Both the position numbers and the translations under genes were made by a program. Source: Gammaproteobacteria bacterium (GTDB lineage: Bacteria > Pseudomonadota > Gammaproteobacteria > HK1). From it: a stretch of DNA of 18,696 nt. A model generated the notes under the pieces. The model was not told the origin of the DNA and did no database searches. It saw only the letters and a list, made by a program, of their open reading frames with translations. Numbering within the stretch: the stretch's first letter is position 1; every line of letters begins with the position of its first letter. This document shows, in pieces, positions 7,077-14,863 of the stretch. The DNA lies in contig JAJECB010000413.1 in assembly GCA_022822245.1 (NCBI GenBank), positions 1-18,696 on the forward strand, written 5' to 3'.

Positions 7077-8735
7077 ATGGATGTCCGCCACGCTCTCCAA
7101 GCGTCGCTCGGCCTCGAGACGGTCCGCTACCGGTACGAACTCTCCCCGTCCCAGTTGTTCCACGAGGCGATCGCGAACGATCGTGGCCGCGTGCGGACCG
7201 GCGGAGGGGACGCCGAGCGCAAGGCCTTCGCGACACGCCTGGGAGTGCAGGGGCCGCTCGTATTCCACTCGGATCCGAGCTGCACGGGGCGGCCGGTACA
7301 GGACACCTTCGCGGTGGCATGGCCCGAGGTCGAGCGCCGCATCTGGTGGAAGGACAGCCTCCGGCCCTTCGATCCGGACCATTTCGAATCCCTGCTGAAG
7401 CGGGTCACGGCGCATCTCAACGCCTCCGGCGCGACCCTGTACGTGCAGGACGGGTGTGTCGGGGTCGATCCCGCCTACGCGATCCCCTATCGCTTCGTCG
7501 GGGAGTACGCCACCCACGCGCTCTTCGCCCGCAACATGTTTCCGCGCCGCGTGCCCGGCCTCGTCAACCCCGAGGCGAAGCGCTGGACGATGCTCAACGT
7601 CCAGTCCTACCGTTGCGAGCCCGAGCGCGACGGAACGCGCACGGACCGCGCCGTCGTCCTCGACTTCCGGAACCGGATCTGCCTCGTCGTCGGGCGGGCC
7701 GACTACTGCGGAGTCGTCAAGAAGTCCATCTTCACGGTGATGAACTTCCTGCTGCCAGACGCCGGGCACTTGTCCATGCACTGCTCGAGCAACATCGGCT
7801 CGCGCGACGACCCGGCCATCATGTTCGGCCTTTCCGGGACCGGGAAGACCACCCTGTCCGCCGATCCGAACCGCCGCCTCATCGGGGACGACGAGACCGG
7901 ATGGACGGACGAGGGCCTCTCGAACCTCGAGGACGGCTGCTACGCGAAGCTCATCAACCTCGACAAGGAGGCGGAGCCGGTCATCGCGTCCGCCCTGTCG
8001 ATGGCGGGGACGATCATCGAGAACGTGCCGTCGCTGCCGGGGCGTGCGTTCGACGATACGGACCCCCAGGACCTCGACCTCCGTGACGCCTCCATCACCG
8101 AGAACACCCGCTTCTCCTATCCCCTTGCGTGCAACCCGAACGTTGCGGAAGGCTCCCGCGGAGGGCACCCGGCGACCATCGTGCTGCTCACCGCGGACGC
8201 CTTCGGGGTCCTGCCGCCGGTGTCGATTCTGGACGGCGAGGACGTGATGTACCACTTCGTCCAGGGGTTCACGGCGAAGCTGGCGGGAACCGAGGTCGGG
8301 CTCGAGGAGCCGGAGGCGACGTTCAGCTCCTGCTTCGGCGCGCCGTTCATGACCCATCGGCCGAACGTCTACGCCGAGCTGCTGAGGTCGAAGATGGACC
8401 GCCACCAGGCGCGCTGCATCCTGCTGAACACCGGGTGGTCGGGCGGGGCCGTCGGCCAGGCGGACCGGATGCCGATCCGGGTCACGCGCGCCCTGCTCGA
8501 CGCGGCGCTTGCCGGGCGGCTGCACGAGGACGGTGCCGAGTACGAGACCCATCCGGTGTTCAACTTGAGGATGCCGAAGCACTGTCCGGGGGTCGATTCG
8601 AAGTCCCTCGACCCGCGAGCGGTCTGGCCCGACGGGTCGGCCTACGACGCCGCCGCCGCGCGCCTGCGGGACATGTTCCGGAAGAACTTCAAGGACAACG
8701 ACTTCGCCGGGTTCGGCATCCAGGCGGTGATGTAG
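7077..8735 (+). CDS. pckA: Phosphoenolpyruvate carboxykinase (ATP)
   Basis: A 552-residue cytosolic enzyme converting oxaloacetate and ATP to PEP, ADP and CO2, the entry step of gluconeogenesis. Family landmarks are the kinase loop GLSGTGKTT (251-259), the metal/nucleotide motif LIGDDETGW, the metal-ligand region [22 protein letters not shown] and [12 protein letters not shown]. The N-terminal substrate motif, usually TGRSPKDK, reads [10 protein letters not shown] here: the arginine is kept (R72) but the SPKDK part is replaced. [11 protein letters not shown] also departs from the usual WYGGEMKK. I chose the ATG at 7077 over the in-frame GTG at 7023 because it puts R72 near E. coli R65 and a GGAA lies upstream; the GTG has no ribosome-binding site. 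A strong palindrome separates it from sucC 106 nt downstream. Confidence 0.93.
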   Translation: MDVRHALQASLGLETVRYRYELSPSQLFHEAIANDRGRVRTGGGDAERKAFATRLGVQGPLVFHSDPSCTGRPVQDTFAVAWPEVERRIWWKDSLRPFDPDHFESLLKRVTAHLNASGATLYVQDGCVGVDPAYAIPYRFVGEYATHALFARNMFPRRVPGLVNPEAKRWTMLNVQSYRCEPERDGTRTDRAVVLDFRNRICLVVGRADYCGVVKKSIFTVMNFLLPDAGHLSMHCSSNIGSRDDPAIMFGLSGTGKTTLSADPNRRLIGDDETGWTDEGLSNLEDGCYAKLINLDKEAEPVIASALSMAGTIIENVPSLPGRAFDDTDPQDLDLRDASITENTRFSYPLACNPNVAEGSRGGHPATIVLLTADAFGVLPPVSILDGEDVMYHFVQGFTAKLAGTEVGLEEPEATFSSCFGAPFMTHRPNVYAELLRSKMDRHQARCILLNTGWSGGAVGQADRMPIRVTRALLDAALAGRLHEDGAEYETHPVFNLRMPKHCPGVDSKSLDPRAVWPDGSAYDAAAARLRDMFRKNFKDNDFAGFGIQAVM

Positions 8736-8797
8736 TCCCGCGAACGGTGGCCGCGCGGCTCGAGGGCCGCTCGGCCCGGTGGATGGGTTCCCCGCAC

Positions 8798-8821
8798 GGG
8801 CAACCGGCCGGCCGGTTGCCC
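8798..8821. terminator. 24-bp perfect palindrome between pckA and sucC
   Basis: Arms GGGCAACCGG and CCGGTTGCCC flank CCGG, giving a 10-bp stem with a 4-nt loop, or a fully symmetric 24-bp site in DNA. It ends 6 nt before the purine-rich ribosome-binding site of sucC. No T-tract follows. It could end pckA transcripts, stabilise mRNA or be a protein-binding site; sequence alone cannot decide. Confidence 0.5.
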
Positions 8822-8841
8822 CCCTCCGGAAGAGAGCTTGC

Positions 8842-10044
8842 ATGAACGTCCACGAGTACCAGGCGAAAGAGCTGCTCCGAGGGTTCGGGGTGCCGGTCCC
8901 GCGGGGCGCCCCCGCATTCGGCGCGGACGAAGCGGTCGCGGCGGCCGAGGCGATCGGCGGGGAAGGGCCCTGGGTGGTCAAGGCCCAGATCCATGCCGGG
9001 GGGCGGGGTGCGGGCCGGTTCGAGGGGGACCCCGAGGGCCGGGGCGGCGTCCGGCTCGCCGGGTCACTCGACGAGGTGCGCGCGCACGCGGGGGCGATGC
9101 TGGGCGGCGTGCTCGTCACGAAGCAGACCGGGGCCGGCGGGCGGACCGTGCGGCGTCTCTACGTGGAGGAAGGCTGCGACATCGCGCGCGAGCACTACCT
9201 CGCCATGCTGGTGGACCGGGGAAGCGGCCGGGTGATGGCGATGGCTTCGACCGAGGGCGGGATGGACATCGAGCAGGTCGCGGAGGAGAGCCCGGAGAAG
9301 ATCCTCACCATCGCGATCGACCCCGTGACCGGGTTCCGGCCCTTCCACGCGCGCCGTCTCGCGTTCGGGCTCGGCCTCGCGGGCGACGCGGCGCGGGCGG
9401 GGGCGGAGCTCTTCGCGAACCTCTACCGGGCGCTCGTCGAGCTCGATGCGAGCATCGTAGAGGTCAATCCCCTCGTCCTCACCGGCGGGGGCACGGTGGT
9501 GGCCCTCGACGCGAAGATGAGCTTCGACGACAACGCGCTCTACCGGCACCCGGAGCTCGCGGAGCTTCGCGACGAGGACGAGGAGGACCCCACCGAGGTC
9601 GAGGCGAGCCGGCACGACCTCAACTACGTCGCCCTGGACGGCGAGATCGGGTGCATGGTGAACGGAGCGGGGCTCGCCATGGCCACCATGGACATCATCA
9701 AGCTCCACGGGAGCGAGCCCGCGAACTTCCTCGATGTGGGCGGGAACGCGACCCGCGAACGGGTCACCGCAGCGTTCAAGATCATCCTGTCCGACCCGAA
9801 CGTCAAGGGGATCCTGGTCAACATCTTCGGGGGGATCATGCGCTGCGACATCGTGGCCGAGGGGGTGGTCGCGGCGGCGCGCGAGGTGGACCTTGCCGTG
9901 CCCCTGGTGGTGCGCCTCGAAGGAACCAACGTCGAGAAGGGCAAGTCGATCCTCGCCGAGTCGGGCCTGCCGATCCTCTCCGCGGACGGGCTCGAGGACG
10001 CGGCCCGGAAGGTGGTCGAGGCGGTGCGGGGAGGAGCAGGCTGA
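8842..10044 (+). CDS. sucC: Succinyl-CoA synthetase (ADP-forming), beta subunit
   Basis: A 400-residue TCA-cycle subunit that, with SucD, makes ATP from succinyl-CoA. The N-terminal ATP-grasp fold starts with the typical [12 protein letters not shown] and [13 protein letters not shown]. The metal/nucleotide region EVNPLVL is near 207-213. The C-terminal ligase domain carries FLDVGGNAT and [11 protein letters not shown] (326-336), and near the end [14 protein letters not shown]. The frame is open upstream to 8779, but the ATG at 8842 fits the family N-terminus and follows GGAAGAGAG. The stop TGA shares its last base with the sucD ATG, indicating translational coupling. The alpha-ketoglutarate dehydrogenase genes that often precede sucCD are absent; pckA is upstream instead. 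Confidence 0.97.
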   Translation: MNVHEYQAKELLRGFGVPVPRGAPAFGADEAVAAAEAIGGEGPWVVKAQIHAGGRGAGRFEGDPEGRGGVRLAGSLDEVRAHAGAMLGGVLVTKQTGAGGRTVRRLYVEEGCDIAREHYLAMLVDRGSGRVMAMASTEGGMDIEQVAEESPEKILTIAIDPVTGFRPFHARRLAFGLGLAGDAARAGAELFANLYRALVELDASIVEVNPLVLTGGGTVVALDAKMSFDDNALYRHPELAELRDEDEEDPTEVEASRHDLNYVALDGEIGCMVNGAGLAMATMDIIKLHGSEPANFLDVGGNATRERVTAAFKIILSDPNVKGILVNIFGGIMRCDIVAEGVVAAAREVDLAVPLVVRLEGTNVEKGKSILAESGLPILSADGLEDAARKVVEAVRGGAG

Positions 10045-10919
10045 TGGCGGTGCTCGTCGACGCCCGGACGCGGGTCATCTGCCAGGGGTTCACCGGGGCG
10101 CAGGGAACCTTCCACTCCGAGCAGGCCATCGCCTACGGGACGCGGATGGTGGGCGGAGTCACCCCCGGCAAGGGGGGGAGCGAGCACCTCGGCCTTCCCG
10201 TCTTCGACACGGTGGCCGAGGCGGTCGAGCGCACGGCGGCCGACGCGAGCGTCATCTACGTGCCGCCCGCATTCGCGGCGGACGCGATCCTGGAGGCGAT
10301 CGCGGCCGGGGTGCCCCTCGTCGCCTGCATCACCGAAGGGATCCCGGTGCTCGACATGGTCCGGGTGAAGCGTGCCCTCGAGGGCTCGGGGACGCGGCTC
10401 ATCGGCCCGAACTGCCCGGGGGTGATCACCCCGGAGGAGTGCAAGATCGGCATCATGCCGGGCCACATCCACCGCCGGGGGCGCGTGGGGGTGGTGTCGC
10501 GCTCGGGTACCCTCACCTACGAGGCGGTCGCCCAGACGACGGCGGCGGGTCTCGGGCAATCCACCTGCATCGGGATCGGCGGCGACCCCGTGAACGGCAC
10601 CAGCTTCATCGACTGCCTCGAGATGTTCCTCGGCGACGATGAGACCGAGGCGATCATCATGATCGGGGAGATCGGGGGGAGCGCGGAGGAAGAGGCCGCG
10701 GACTTCATCCGGGGCTCGAAGGTGAAGAAGCCGATGGCGGGCTTCATCGCCGGGGTGACCGCGCCGCCGGGCCGGCGGATGGGCCATGCCGGCGCCATCA
10801 TCTCGGGGGGGAGCGGCCGGGCGGAGGACAAGATCGAGGCGCTGGAGCGGGCCGGCATCCGGGTCGCGCGCTCCCCCGCGAGGCTCGGCGAGGCCGTCGT
10901 GGAGGCCCTGCGCGGCTGA
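10044..10919 (+). CDS. sucD: Succinyl-CoA synthetase, alpha subunit
   Basis: A 291-residue subunit that binds CoA and carries the phosphohistidine intermediate. The CoA-binding Rossmann domain shows [11 protein letters not shown] (15-25) and GVTPGKGG (38-45). The family motifs [11 protein letters not shown] and [12 protein letters not shown] follow. The active histidine is H248 in [11 protein letters not shown]. The length is close to the E. coli protein (289). The ATG at 10044 overlaps the sucC stop by one base, and GGGAGGAG upstream serves as ribosome-binding site. Two hairpins (10955-10973 and 10995-11027) lie downstream and probably close the operon. Confidence 0.97.
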   Translation: MAVLVDARTRVICQGFTGAQGTFHSEQAIAYGTRMVGGVTPGKGGSEHLGLPVFDTVAEAVERTAADASVIYVPPAFAADAILEAIAAGVPLVACITEGIPVLDMVRVKRALEGSGTRLIGPNCPGVITPEECKIGIMPGHIHRRGRVGVVSRSGTLTYEAVAQTTAAGLGQSTCIGIGGDPVNGTSFIDCLEMFLGDDETEAIIMIGEIGGSAEEEAADFIRGSKVKKPMAGFIAGVTAPPGRRMGHAGAIISGGSGRAEDKIEALERAGIRVARSPARLGEAVVEALRG

Positions 10920-10954
10920 AGCCGGCCCGCCTCCTCCTCCGCGCGAGGCGCCGG

Positions 10955-10973
10955 GCCGCTGGCCGTCAGCGGC
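10955..10973 (+). terminator. Hairpin after sucD (first)
   Basis: GCCGCTG and CAGCGGC form a 7-bp stem with a 5-nt loop, followed by GTTCGCTC. It begins 36 nt after the sucD stop. Confidence 0.4.
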
Positions 10974-10994
10974 GTTCGCTCAGGGAAGATCGGA

Positions 10995-11027
10995 GTCGGA
11001 GTGGGCTTCTCGCAAACCCACTCCGAC
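10995..11027. terminator. Strong 11-bp hairpin between convergent genes
   Basis: GTCGGAGTGGG (10995-11005) pairs perfectly with CCCACTCCGAC (11017-11027) across an 11-nt loop. It lies between sucD (plus) and the NTF2-like gene (minus), which converge here, so it may act in both directions. T-tracts are absent. Confidence 0.55.
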
Positions 11028-11088
11028 GCCGATCCCCGCCGCCAGCTTCCCGCCGTGGACCGGAGTCACGCGCCGCGCCGGCGCTCGC

Positions 11089-11475
11089 TCAGGACTCGAT
11101 GTACTTCCAGTAGGTGTCCTTGCGGACCACCTTTGCGCCCCGGAATTCCCACAGGTCGCAGCCGAGGCAGTCGATCGGCTCTCCGTCCACGGGGGTGCCC
11201 CGGACGATCCACTCCGACGTGGCACGGGTTCCGTCGGCGGAGAGGTAGTGCCGCGAGTCCTCCCAGCGCATGTCGGGGATGACCTCGTAGCGGGCGCGAA
11301 GGACGTCCCCGATCGCCTTCTTGCCGCGCAGCCGGCGTGCGTCGCGGGACTCCGGCCCGCGGGCCATGAGCCACTCGCAGTCGTCCGCGAACCAGGAGAG
11401 GATTCCGTCGACGTCGTGGCGGTTGAACGCGTCCTGGATCGTGTCGAGGATCTCGATGGTGACCTTCTCGCCCAT
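11089..11475 (-). CDS. Nuclear transport factor 2 (SnoaL-like) family protein
   Basis: A 128-residue protein with the cone-shaped alpha+beta fold pattern: helix TIEILDTIQDAFNRHDVDGILSWF, then DDCEWLM, a helix around GKKAIGDVLRARYEVIPDMRW, and strands near SEWIVRGTPVDGEPI and CLGCDLWEFRGAKVVRKDTYWKYIE. This family includes polyketide cyclases, isomerases and many proteins of unknown role, so no substrate is assigned. The ATG at 11475 was chosen because GGAG lies 8 nt upstream and family homology begins there; the frame continues upstream to 11679 without protein-like sequence. It converges on sucD and is divergent from fmdB with 196 nt between. Confidence 0.82.
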   Translation of the reverse strand: MGEKVTIEILDTIQDAFNRHDVDGILSWFADDCEWLMARGPESRDARRLRGKKAIGDVLRARYEVIPDMRWEDSRHYLSADGTRATSEWIVRGTPVDGEPIDCLGCDLWEFRGAKVVRKDTYWKYIES

Positions 11476-11671
11476 GTCCGGTGCTCCGTGGGTGTCGGGA
11501 ACCGGGGCATTATGGACCAGGCGGGCGGCCGCCGACTGCAACATGCCGGGCGCGGCCCGCGGGGCGCGGCCGGAACGAACCGCCGGAACCGCCTCCCTTC
11601 CCCCCCGACTCTTGAAAAGTGCAATGCCCGACACTACGTTCCACCTGCCGAGATACCCCGGGGGACGGCCG

Positions 11672-12022
11672 ATGCCCATCTACGAGTACGAATGCCAGCA
11701 GTGCGGCGAGGTATTCGAGACCATCCAGAAGTTCAGCGACCCGCGGCTGACCGAGTGCCTGTGCGAAGAGAAGGCGCCGGTCACCAAACTCATCTCGGCC
11801 GCCGCCTTCCACCTCAAGGGCACCGGCTGGTACGTGACCGACTTCCGGGACAAGGGCAAGAAGGGCGGCGACAAGAAGGAGGACGCGGGAGGCGACTCCG
11901 CCGGCGACAAGGCGGCCGCGAGCGACGGCGCCAAGGACGGGGGGAAGGACGGCGGCAAGTCCGAGTCCGCGCCGAAGAAGGAGTCCGGGGGCGACTCCAA
12001 GCCGGCCGCCGCCGCCGACTGA
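11672..12022 (+). CDS. FmdB-family zinc-ribbon protein
   Basis: A 116-residue protein starting with the family signature MPIYEYECQQCGEVFE (C8 and C11, first zinc knuckle), then DPRLTEC and the diagnostic SAAAFHLKGTGWYVTDF. The second knuckle is odd: most members have CPxC, here it is C29-L-C31, one residue short, so zinc binding may be altered. From about residue 59 the chain is a low-complexity K/D/G/S/A tail. Family members are annotated as putative regulators, but their role is unsettled. The ATG follows GGGGGA at a normal distance. The gene is transcribed toward tRNA-Lys 105 nt downstream. Confidence 0.88.
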   Translation: MPIYEYECQQCGEVFETIQKFSDPRLTECLCEEKAPVTKLISAAAFHLKGTGWYVTDFRDKGKKGGDKKEDAGGDSAGDKAAASDGAKDGGKDGGKSESAPKKESGGDSKPAAAAD

Positions 12023-12107
12023 CGAAGCCCCTCCGCGCATCCCGCCGCAAGAAGCCACCCCCGGGGTCGCCGCTCCCGCTCCGGCGGCTTCGCGCCACCC
12101 CATACGG

Positions 12108-12126
12108 TATGATCCGCGCCCCGGTT
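12108..12126 (+). promoter_or_regulatory. Putative tRNA-Lys promoter -10 and GC-rich discriminator
   Basis: TATGAT at 12108-12113 resembles a sigma-70 -10 box and is followed by CCGCGCCCCGG before the mature tRNA at 12128. A GC-rich discriminator of this kind is typical of stringently controlled stable-RNA promoters. No good -35 hexamer is visible at 16-18 bp. Confidence 0.4.
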
Positions 12127-12127
12127 C

Positions 12128-12203
12128 GGGCCGTTAGCTCAGTCGGTAGAGCATCTGACTTTTAATCAGGTGGTCGTTGGTTCGATTCCAACACGGCCCA
12201 CCA
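12128..12203 (+). tRNA. tRNA-Lys (anticodon UUU)
   Basis: A 76-nt cloverleaf with encoded CCA. The acceptor stem GGGCCGT pairs with ACGGCCC, followed by discriminator A and CCA. The D-arm is GCTCAGTCGGTAGAGC. The anticodon stem TCTGA/TCAGG encloses loop CTTTTAA, giving anticodon TTT. The T-arm has GGTTCGATTCC. Accessory genes start right after it, so its 3' end is a candidate integration site, but no second copy of the 3' end is in the window. Confidence 0.97.
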
Positions 12204-12472
12204 TAAAATCAAATAGATAGGACATAACTTCGCCCCATCGTGGAGTCCGCAGTAAACCCACAGTCAACCTCACGACAAGAGTCGAGACCATGTACGAACC
12301 CGCAACGAGCCCGAGCGCCCTCCCAGTCCGCTGCCCGACACCAAACGGCGCCAACCGGGGACCATCCCGGGATCTGAGATCGAGGTCGGGATCACCGCTG
12401 TGCGAAAGAAGGGACGTGGTTGCTCTCGACCCGCAGGGAATCCTCACCTCGAGTCCGGCGCGCCGCAGAACG
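12204..12472. other. Spacer downstream of tRNA-Lys, no gene
   Basis: The first ~30 nt are AT-rich (TAAAATCAAATAGATAGG). No integrase and no credible coding frame is seen. The minus-strand frame reading through the tRNA (12166-12603) ends in VGRVGIEPTTT, which is an artefact of translating a tRNA gene. Confidence 0.5.
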
Positions 12473-12925
12473 CTAACAGTAAAACCGGGGAAACGGGTCC
12501 GGGGGCCAGCCATACTCCTCGTACGCCCACGAGAGGTCCACGCAAGCGAGCCAGCACATCCACCGCACCGATAGGATGCCCGGTCGATCGCGCTCGAACA
12601 CAAACATATCTACTAACCCCTGCACCCCGAGGCAGGCGTAGAGAGTACGTAGCGTCTTCTGCCTGCGCAGGCGGCAGCGCGCGATCACCCACGCCCTGCC
12701 GCGCTCCTCGTCCGACTTTGTGGCTGCGGCCACCTCAAGCCTCGGCCCGTCCAGACCGGTCTCCGCGGGGTCCGCCCAGCGCAGCCAGAGGCGTGGATTG
12801 CGGCTCTCCCACTCCAGCCAAGGATTGAGAGACGGAACCTCCGTCACCAGGATAAAACGGCCGCACCCACGCACGATGAGGCCGAACGGGCACTCGGGCG
12901 GGGATGGACGAGATGCAGGGCACAT
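12473..12925 (-). CDS. Hypothetical protein, tryptophan-rich
   Basis: I do not recognise this 150-residue protein. It reads as genuine coding sequence: GC-rich third positions with varied synonymous codons, and balanced hydrophobic and charged segments such as GRFILVTEVPSLNPWLEWES and DEERGRAWVIARCRLRR. It has about eight tryptophans and seven cysteines, and ends in PPDPFPRFYC. No signal peptide or clear membrane span is seen. The ATG at 12925 is used. The frame is open to a GTG at 12982, and neither start has a good ribosome-binding site. It is the first gene after tRNA-Lys and faces it. Its function cannot be inferred. Confidence 0.5.
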   Translation of the reverse strand: MCPASRPSPPECPFGLIVRGCGRFILVTEVPSLNPWLEWESRNPRLWLRWADPAETGLDGPRLEVAAATKSDEERGRAWVIARCRLRRQKTLRTLYACLGVQGLVDMFVFERDRPGILSVRWMCWLACVDLSWAYEEYGWPPDPFPRFYC

Positions 12926-13247
12926 GCTGTGTTTTGGCGAGCCACAACGCGAACCGTGGGGAGCCTGCCACGGAGCATCCACGACGTCCTTATCTGGTCG
13001 GGCCGGTGCCGATGACCGGGGTTACCCGGGTGCCCTTCGACGTGTACGGACGGACCGCGGTTGGGCTGCGTGCGGGATTCTTCGACCAGCATGCACCGCC
13101 GCCCCCTTGGCTACAGGTGCAGGTGGGCGACCAGCACCGAGGCCCCGTCCCTGGCTGGGCGCCGACACCCCAACAGCAGGTTCGTGCGATAGACTCCCCG
13201 CCCCGGTACACGGGCGCATCCCCCATTTCCGACGAGAGATCACGACT
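12926..13247 (+). other. Region upstream of the cold-shock gene, no gene
   Basis: These 322 nt contain open frames but none protein-like. The stretch probably holds the cold-shock gene promoter and its 5' untranslated leader, which is often long in this family. No clear -35/-10 pair can be named. Confidence 0.4.
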
Positions 13248-13457
13248 ATGCCGACAGGAACCGTGAAGTGGTTCAACGCGACCAAGGGCTTCGGGTTCAT
13301 ATCCCCGGACGGCGGGGCCAAGGACGACTTTGTGCACATCTCCGCCGTCGAGCGGGCCGGGCTCGGCACCCTTCGCGAAGGGCAGCGCGTGAGCTACGAG
13401 GTGCGTCCCGGACGGGACGGGCGGTCTTCGGCGGAGAACCTCTCGTTGGCCGAGTAG
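13248..13457 (+). CDS. Cold-shock domain protein (CspA family)
   Basis: A 69-residue single-domain OB-fold RNA chaperone that melts RNA structure. The motifs are MPTGTVKWFNATKGFGFI with RNP1 (KGFGFI, 13-18) and RNP2 FVHIS (28-32), then the conserved LREGQRVSYEV and a C-terminal SAENLSL. Size and sequence are typical. The ATG at 13248 follows a GAGAG tract. Whether it belongs to the accessory segment or the core genome is unclear: it lies between an unrecognised gene and the parA cluster. Regulation through its leader RNA is typical of the family but not demonstrated here. Confidence 0.95.
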   Translation: MPTGTVKWFNATKGFGFISPDGGAKDDFVHISAVERAGLGTLREGQRVSYEVRPGRDGRSSAENLSLAE

Positions 13458-13761
13458 GTACGGGCGCGGGCACTGGCTCGAGGTAGGCATGCCGTGACGA
13501 GCAAAGAGACGATGCCCTGAAAACCCGTCAGCGCCCAACATGACGGCGCGATTCTTTGCTTCGGGGAAGGAAGGGTCCTCGACCTGACTACGGACAAGGC
13601 TCAGGTCGGGAGCGCGAACGCGGCGGGGCCACTGGCCTCCTGGGAGCGCGCAGGGATGGGCGCGGCGGCACAGGCGTGCAGCACCCGCAACGCAAGGCGG
13701 CCCGAATTCGTGCAGTGTCCGGGCGCCTTCCAGCCGTCAAGCTCACATTCCCACACACTCG
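13458..13761. other. Intergenic region between csp and parA
   Basis: No credible gene. It has a weak hairpin, CGTCA (13526-13530) with TGACG (13541-13545), followed by a T-containing stretch, which may end the cold-shock transcript. It also has an 8-bp perfect inverted repeat, CGACCTGA (13580-13587) with TCAGGTCG (13601-13608), of unknown role. Confidence 0.45.
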
Positions 13762-13813
13762 CATGCTTGGTCGACGACATGCTGGCATTCGGGCATGCTC
13801 ACGATTGCATGCC
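13762..13813. repeat. CATGCT repeats at 16-bp spacing before parA (candidate parS/operator)
   Basis: CATGCT occurs at 13762, 13778 and 13794, exactly 16 bp apart, and CATGCC at 13808, 14 bp further. Three of the four sit inside the palindrome GCATGC. The third copy contains the parA start codon. Small ParA systems with ribbon-helix-helix partners commonly have short repeated operators/centromeres upstream of parA, so this is the likely binding site of the partner at 14417-14743. Confidence 0.5.
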
Positions 13814-14433
13814 TCGCAATGAAGGGCGGTACGGGAAAAACGACCCTATCGTGCGCACTCGCGGTCGCGGCGCAGCGGACCGGAACGCCCACCGCCCTGG
13901 TCGACATCGACCCGCAGGCCTCCGCCGCCACCTGGGCGGACCGCCGCGAGGCCAACTCGCCCGCCGTCATCGGCGCCCAGGCTCCCAGGCTCGCTCCGGT
14001 CCTCGAGGCCGCGCGCAACGCCGGAGCCGCGATCGCGATCATCGACACCGCCCCGCACGCGAGCGACGCCGCACTCGCCGCCGCCCGGACAGCCGATCTC
14101 ATCCTCATCCCCTGCAAGGCGTCAGTCGCAGATATCGACGCGATCGGCACATCGGTCGATATCGCCCGGATGGCAGGGAAGACCACTGTCGCCGTCATCA
14201 GCCAGACCACGGTCGGCTCGACGCTCATCGCAGAGGCGCACGACGCCATCGCCGGCTACGACGTTGCATGCGCACCAGTCGTGGTGCACCACCGGCTCGA
14301 CCACGTGCGCGCCTTCACCAACGGGCTCACCGCCCAAGGGTACGCGCCTCGGGGCAAGGCAGCTGCCGAGATCGACGAGCTGTGGAACTGGAGCCGCTCC
14401 CAGGGAGAAACGAGTCGTGGCGAGGGCGAGTAG
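13795..14433 (+). CDS. parA: ParA-family partition ATPase
   Basis: A 212-residue small ParA (type Ib-like) that moves or positions plasmid DNA using ATP-dependent nucleoid binding. The deviant Walker A is KGGTGKTT (10-17) with signature lysine K10 and K15. A' is VDIDPQASA (36-44) and Walker B is AIIDTAPH with D84. No N-terminal HTH is present, as expected for this class. The ATG at 13795 is right for the MLTIACLAMKGGTGKTT start, although no Shine-Dalgarno is visible and the codon lies inside the third CATGCT repeat, suggesting autoregulation at that site. The downstream RHH gene overlaps it by 17 nt. A resolvase follows. Plasmid or integrative-element origin is inferred. Confidence 0.92.
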   Translation: MLTIACLAMKGGTGKTTLSCALAVAAQRTGTPTALVDIDPQASAATWADRREANSPAVIGAQAPRLAPVLEAARNAGAAIAIIDTAPHASDAALAAARTADLILIPCKASVADIDAIGTSVDIARMAGKTTVAVISQTTVGSTLIAEAHDAIAGYDVACAPVVVHHRLDHVRAFTNGLTAQGYAPRGKAAAEIDELWNWSRSQGETSRGEGE

Positions 14434-14743
14434 GAAAGGCGAGCACACCCTTGCGAGCGCAACCCACGCCACCGGGACCCCACCGCCCGTCGACATCGGG
14501 CAAGCAATGCGCGAGGAGGCAGACCCGGCGCCGACACGTGAACCGGACCAGGTCGCCGGGCAGCGAAGTACGGCACCGAGCCGAACCGGCAAACGCGGGG
14601 TCGTCGGCTACGTTGCCCCCGAGCTCTGGGCGCAGCTCCGCCACCTCGCGATCGACGAGCGAAGCTCCATCCAAGCCCTTGTCCTCGAGGGGCTCGACCG
14701 CGTGCTCGAGGCCCGCGGGATCACGCCGAAGCCGAACGACTGA
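14417..14743 (+). CDS. Ribbon-helix-helix DNA-binding protein, probable ParA partner
   Basis: A 108-residue protein. The first 60 residues are polar and Pro/Thr-rich, probably disordered. The C-terminal part KRGVVGYVAPELWAQLRHLA, then DERSSIQALVLEGLDRVLEARG, matches the ribbon-helix-helix pattern: a beta-strand, then helix A and helix B. In type Ib partition systems such a small protein binds the centromere and represses the operon, while its flexible N-terminus stimulates the ParA ATPase. The GTG at 14417 was chosen because GGGAG lies upstream and it overlaps parA by 17 nt, implying coupling. No plausible ATG exists in the right place. The partner role is inferred from position and fold. Confidence 0.78.
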   Translation: MARASRKGEHTLASATHATGTPPPVDIGQAMREEADPAPTREPDQVAGQRSTAPSRTGKRGVVGYVAPELWAQLRHLAIDERSSIQALVLEGLDRVLEARGITPKPND

Positions 14744-14840
14744 GAAACTCCAGGGGTGTCAGGCGGCAAGGGAATGCCACCCCGCTGGGGCCGATCGCCC
14801 CCCACTCGAGAAGCAAAGAGTAGCTAGCCCGTCAAGTACA

Positions 14841-14860
14841 TCACAAACGAACGTTTACGA
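14841..14860. promoter_or_regulatory. Candidate resolvase crossover (res) site
   Basis: TCACAAACG-AA-CGTTTACGA: two 9-bp half-sites matching in 7 of 9 positions around a central AA, ending 3 nt before the resolvase ATG. An inverted repeat with a 2-bp centre is the layout expected of a serine-recombinase dimer site cut with a 2-nt stagger. No additional subsites were identified with confidence. Confidence 0.45.
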
Positions 14861-14863
14861 CAC

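Noticed and set aside
5258..7078. Minus-strand open frame of 606 codons
   Set aside because: Antisense shadow of rho and the following spacer; no recognisable domain.
6945..9119. Minus-strand open frame of 724 codons
   Set aside because: Antisense to pckA and the start of sucC; composition is arginine/valine-rich shadow sequence.
12176..12203. Direct repeat of the tRNA-Lys 3' end marking an att site
   Set aside because: No second copy was found in the window; integration at this tRNA remains only an inference.
12166..12603. Minus-strand frame ending in VGRVGIEPTTT
   Set aside because: This ending is the well-known result of translating tRNA genes; the rest is not protein-like.
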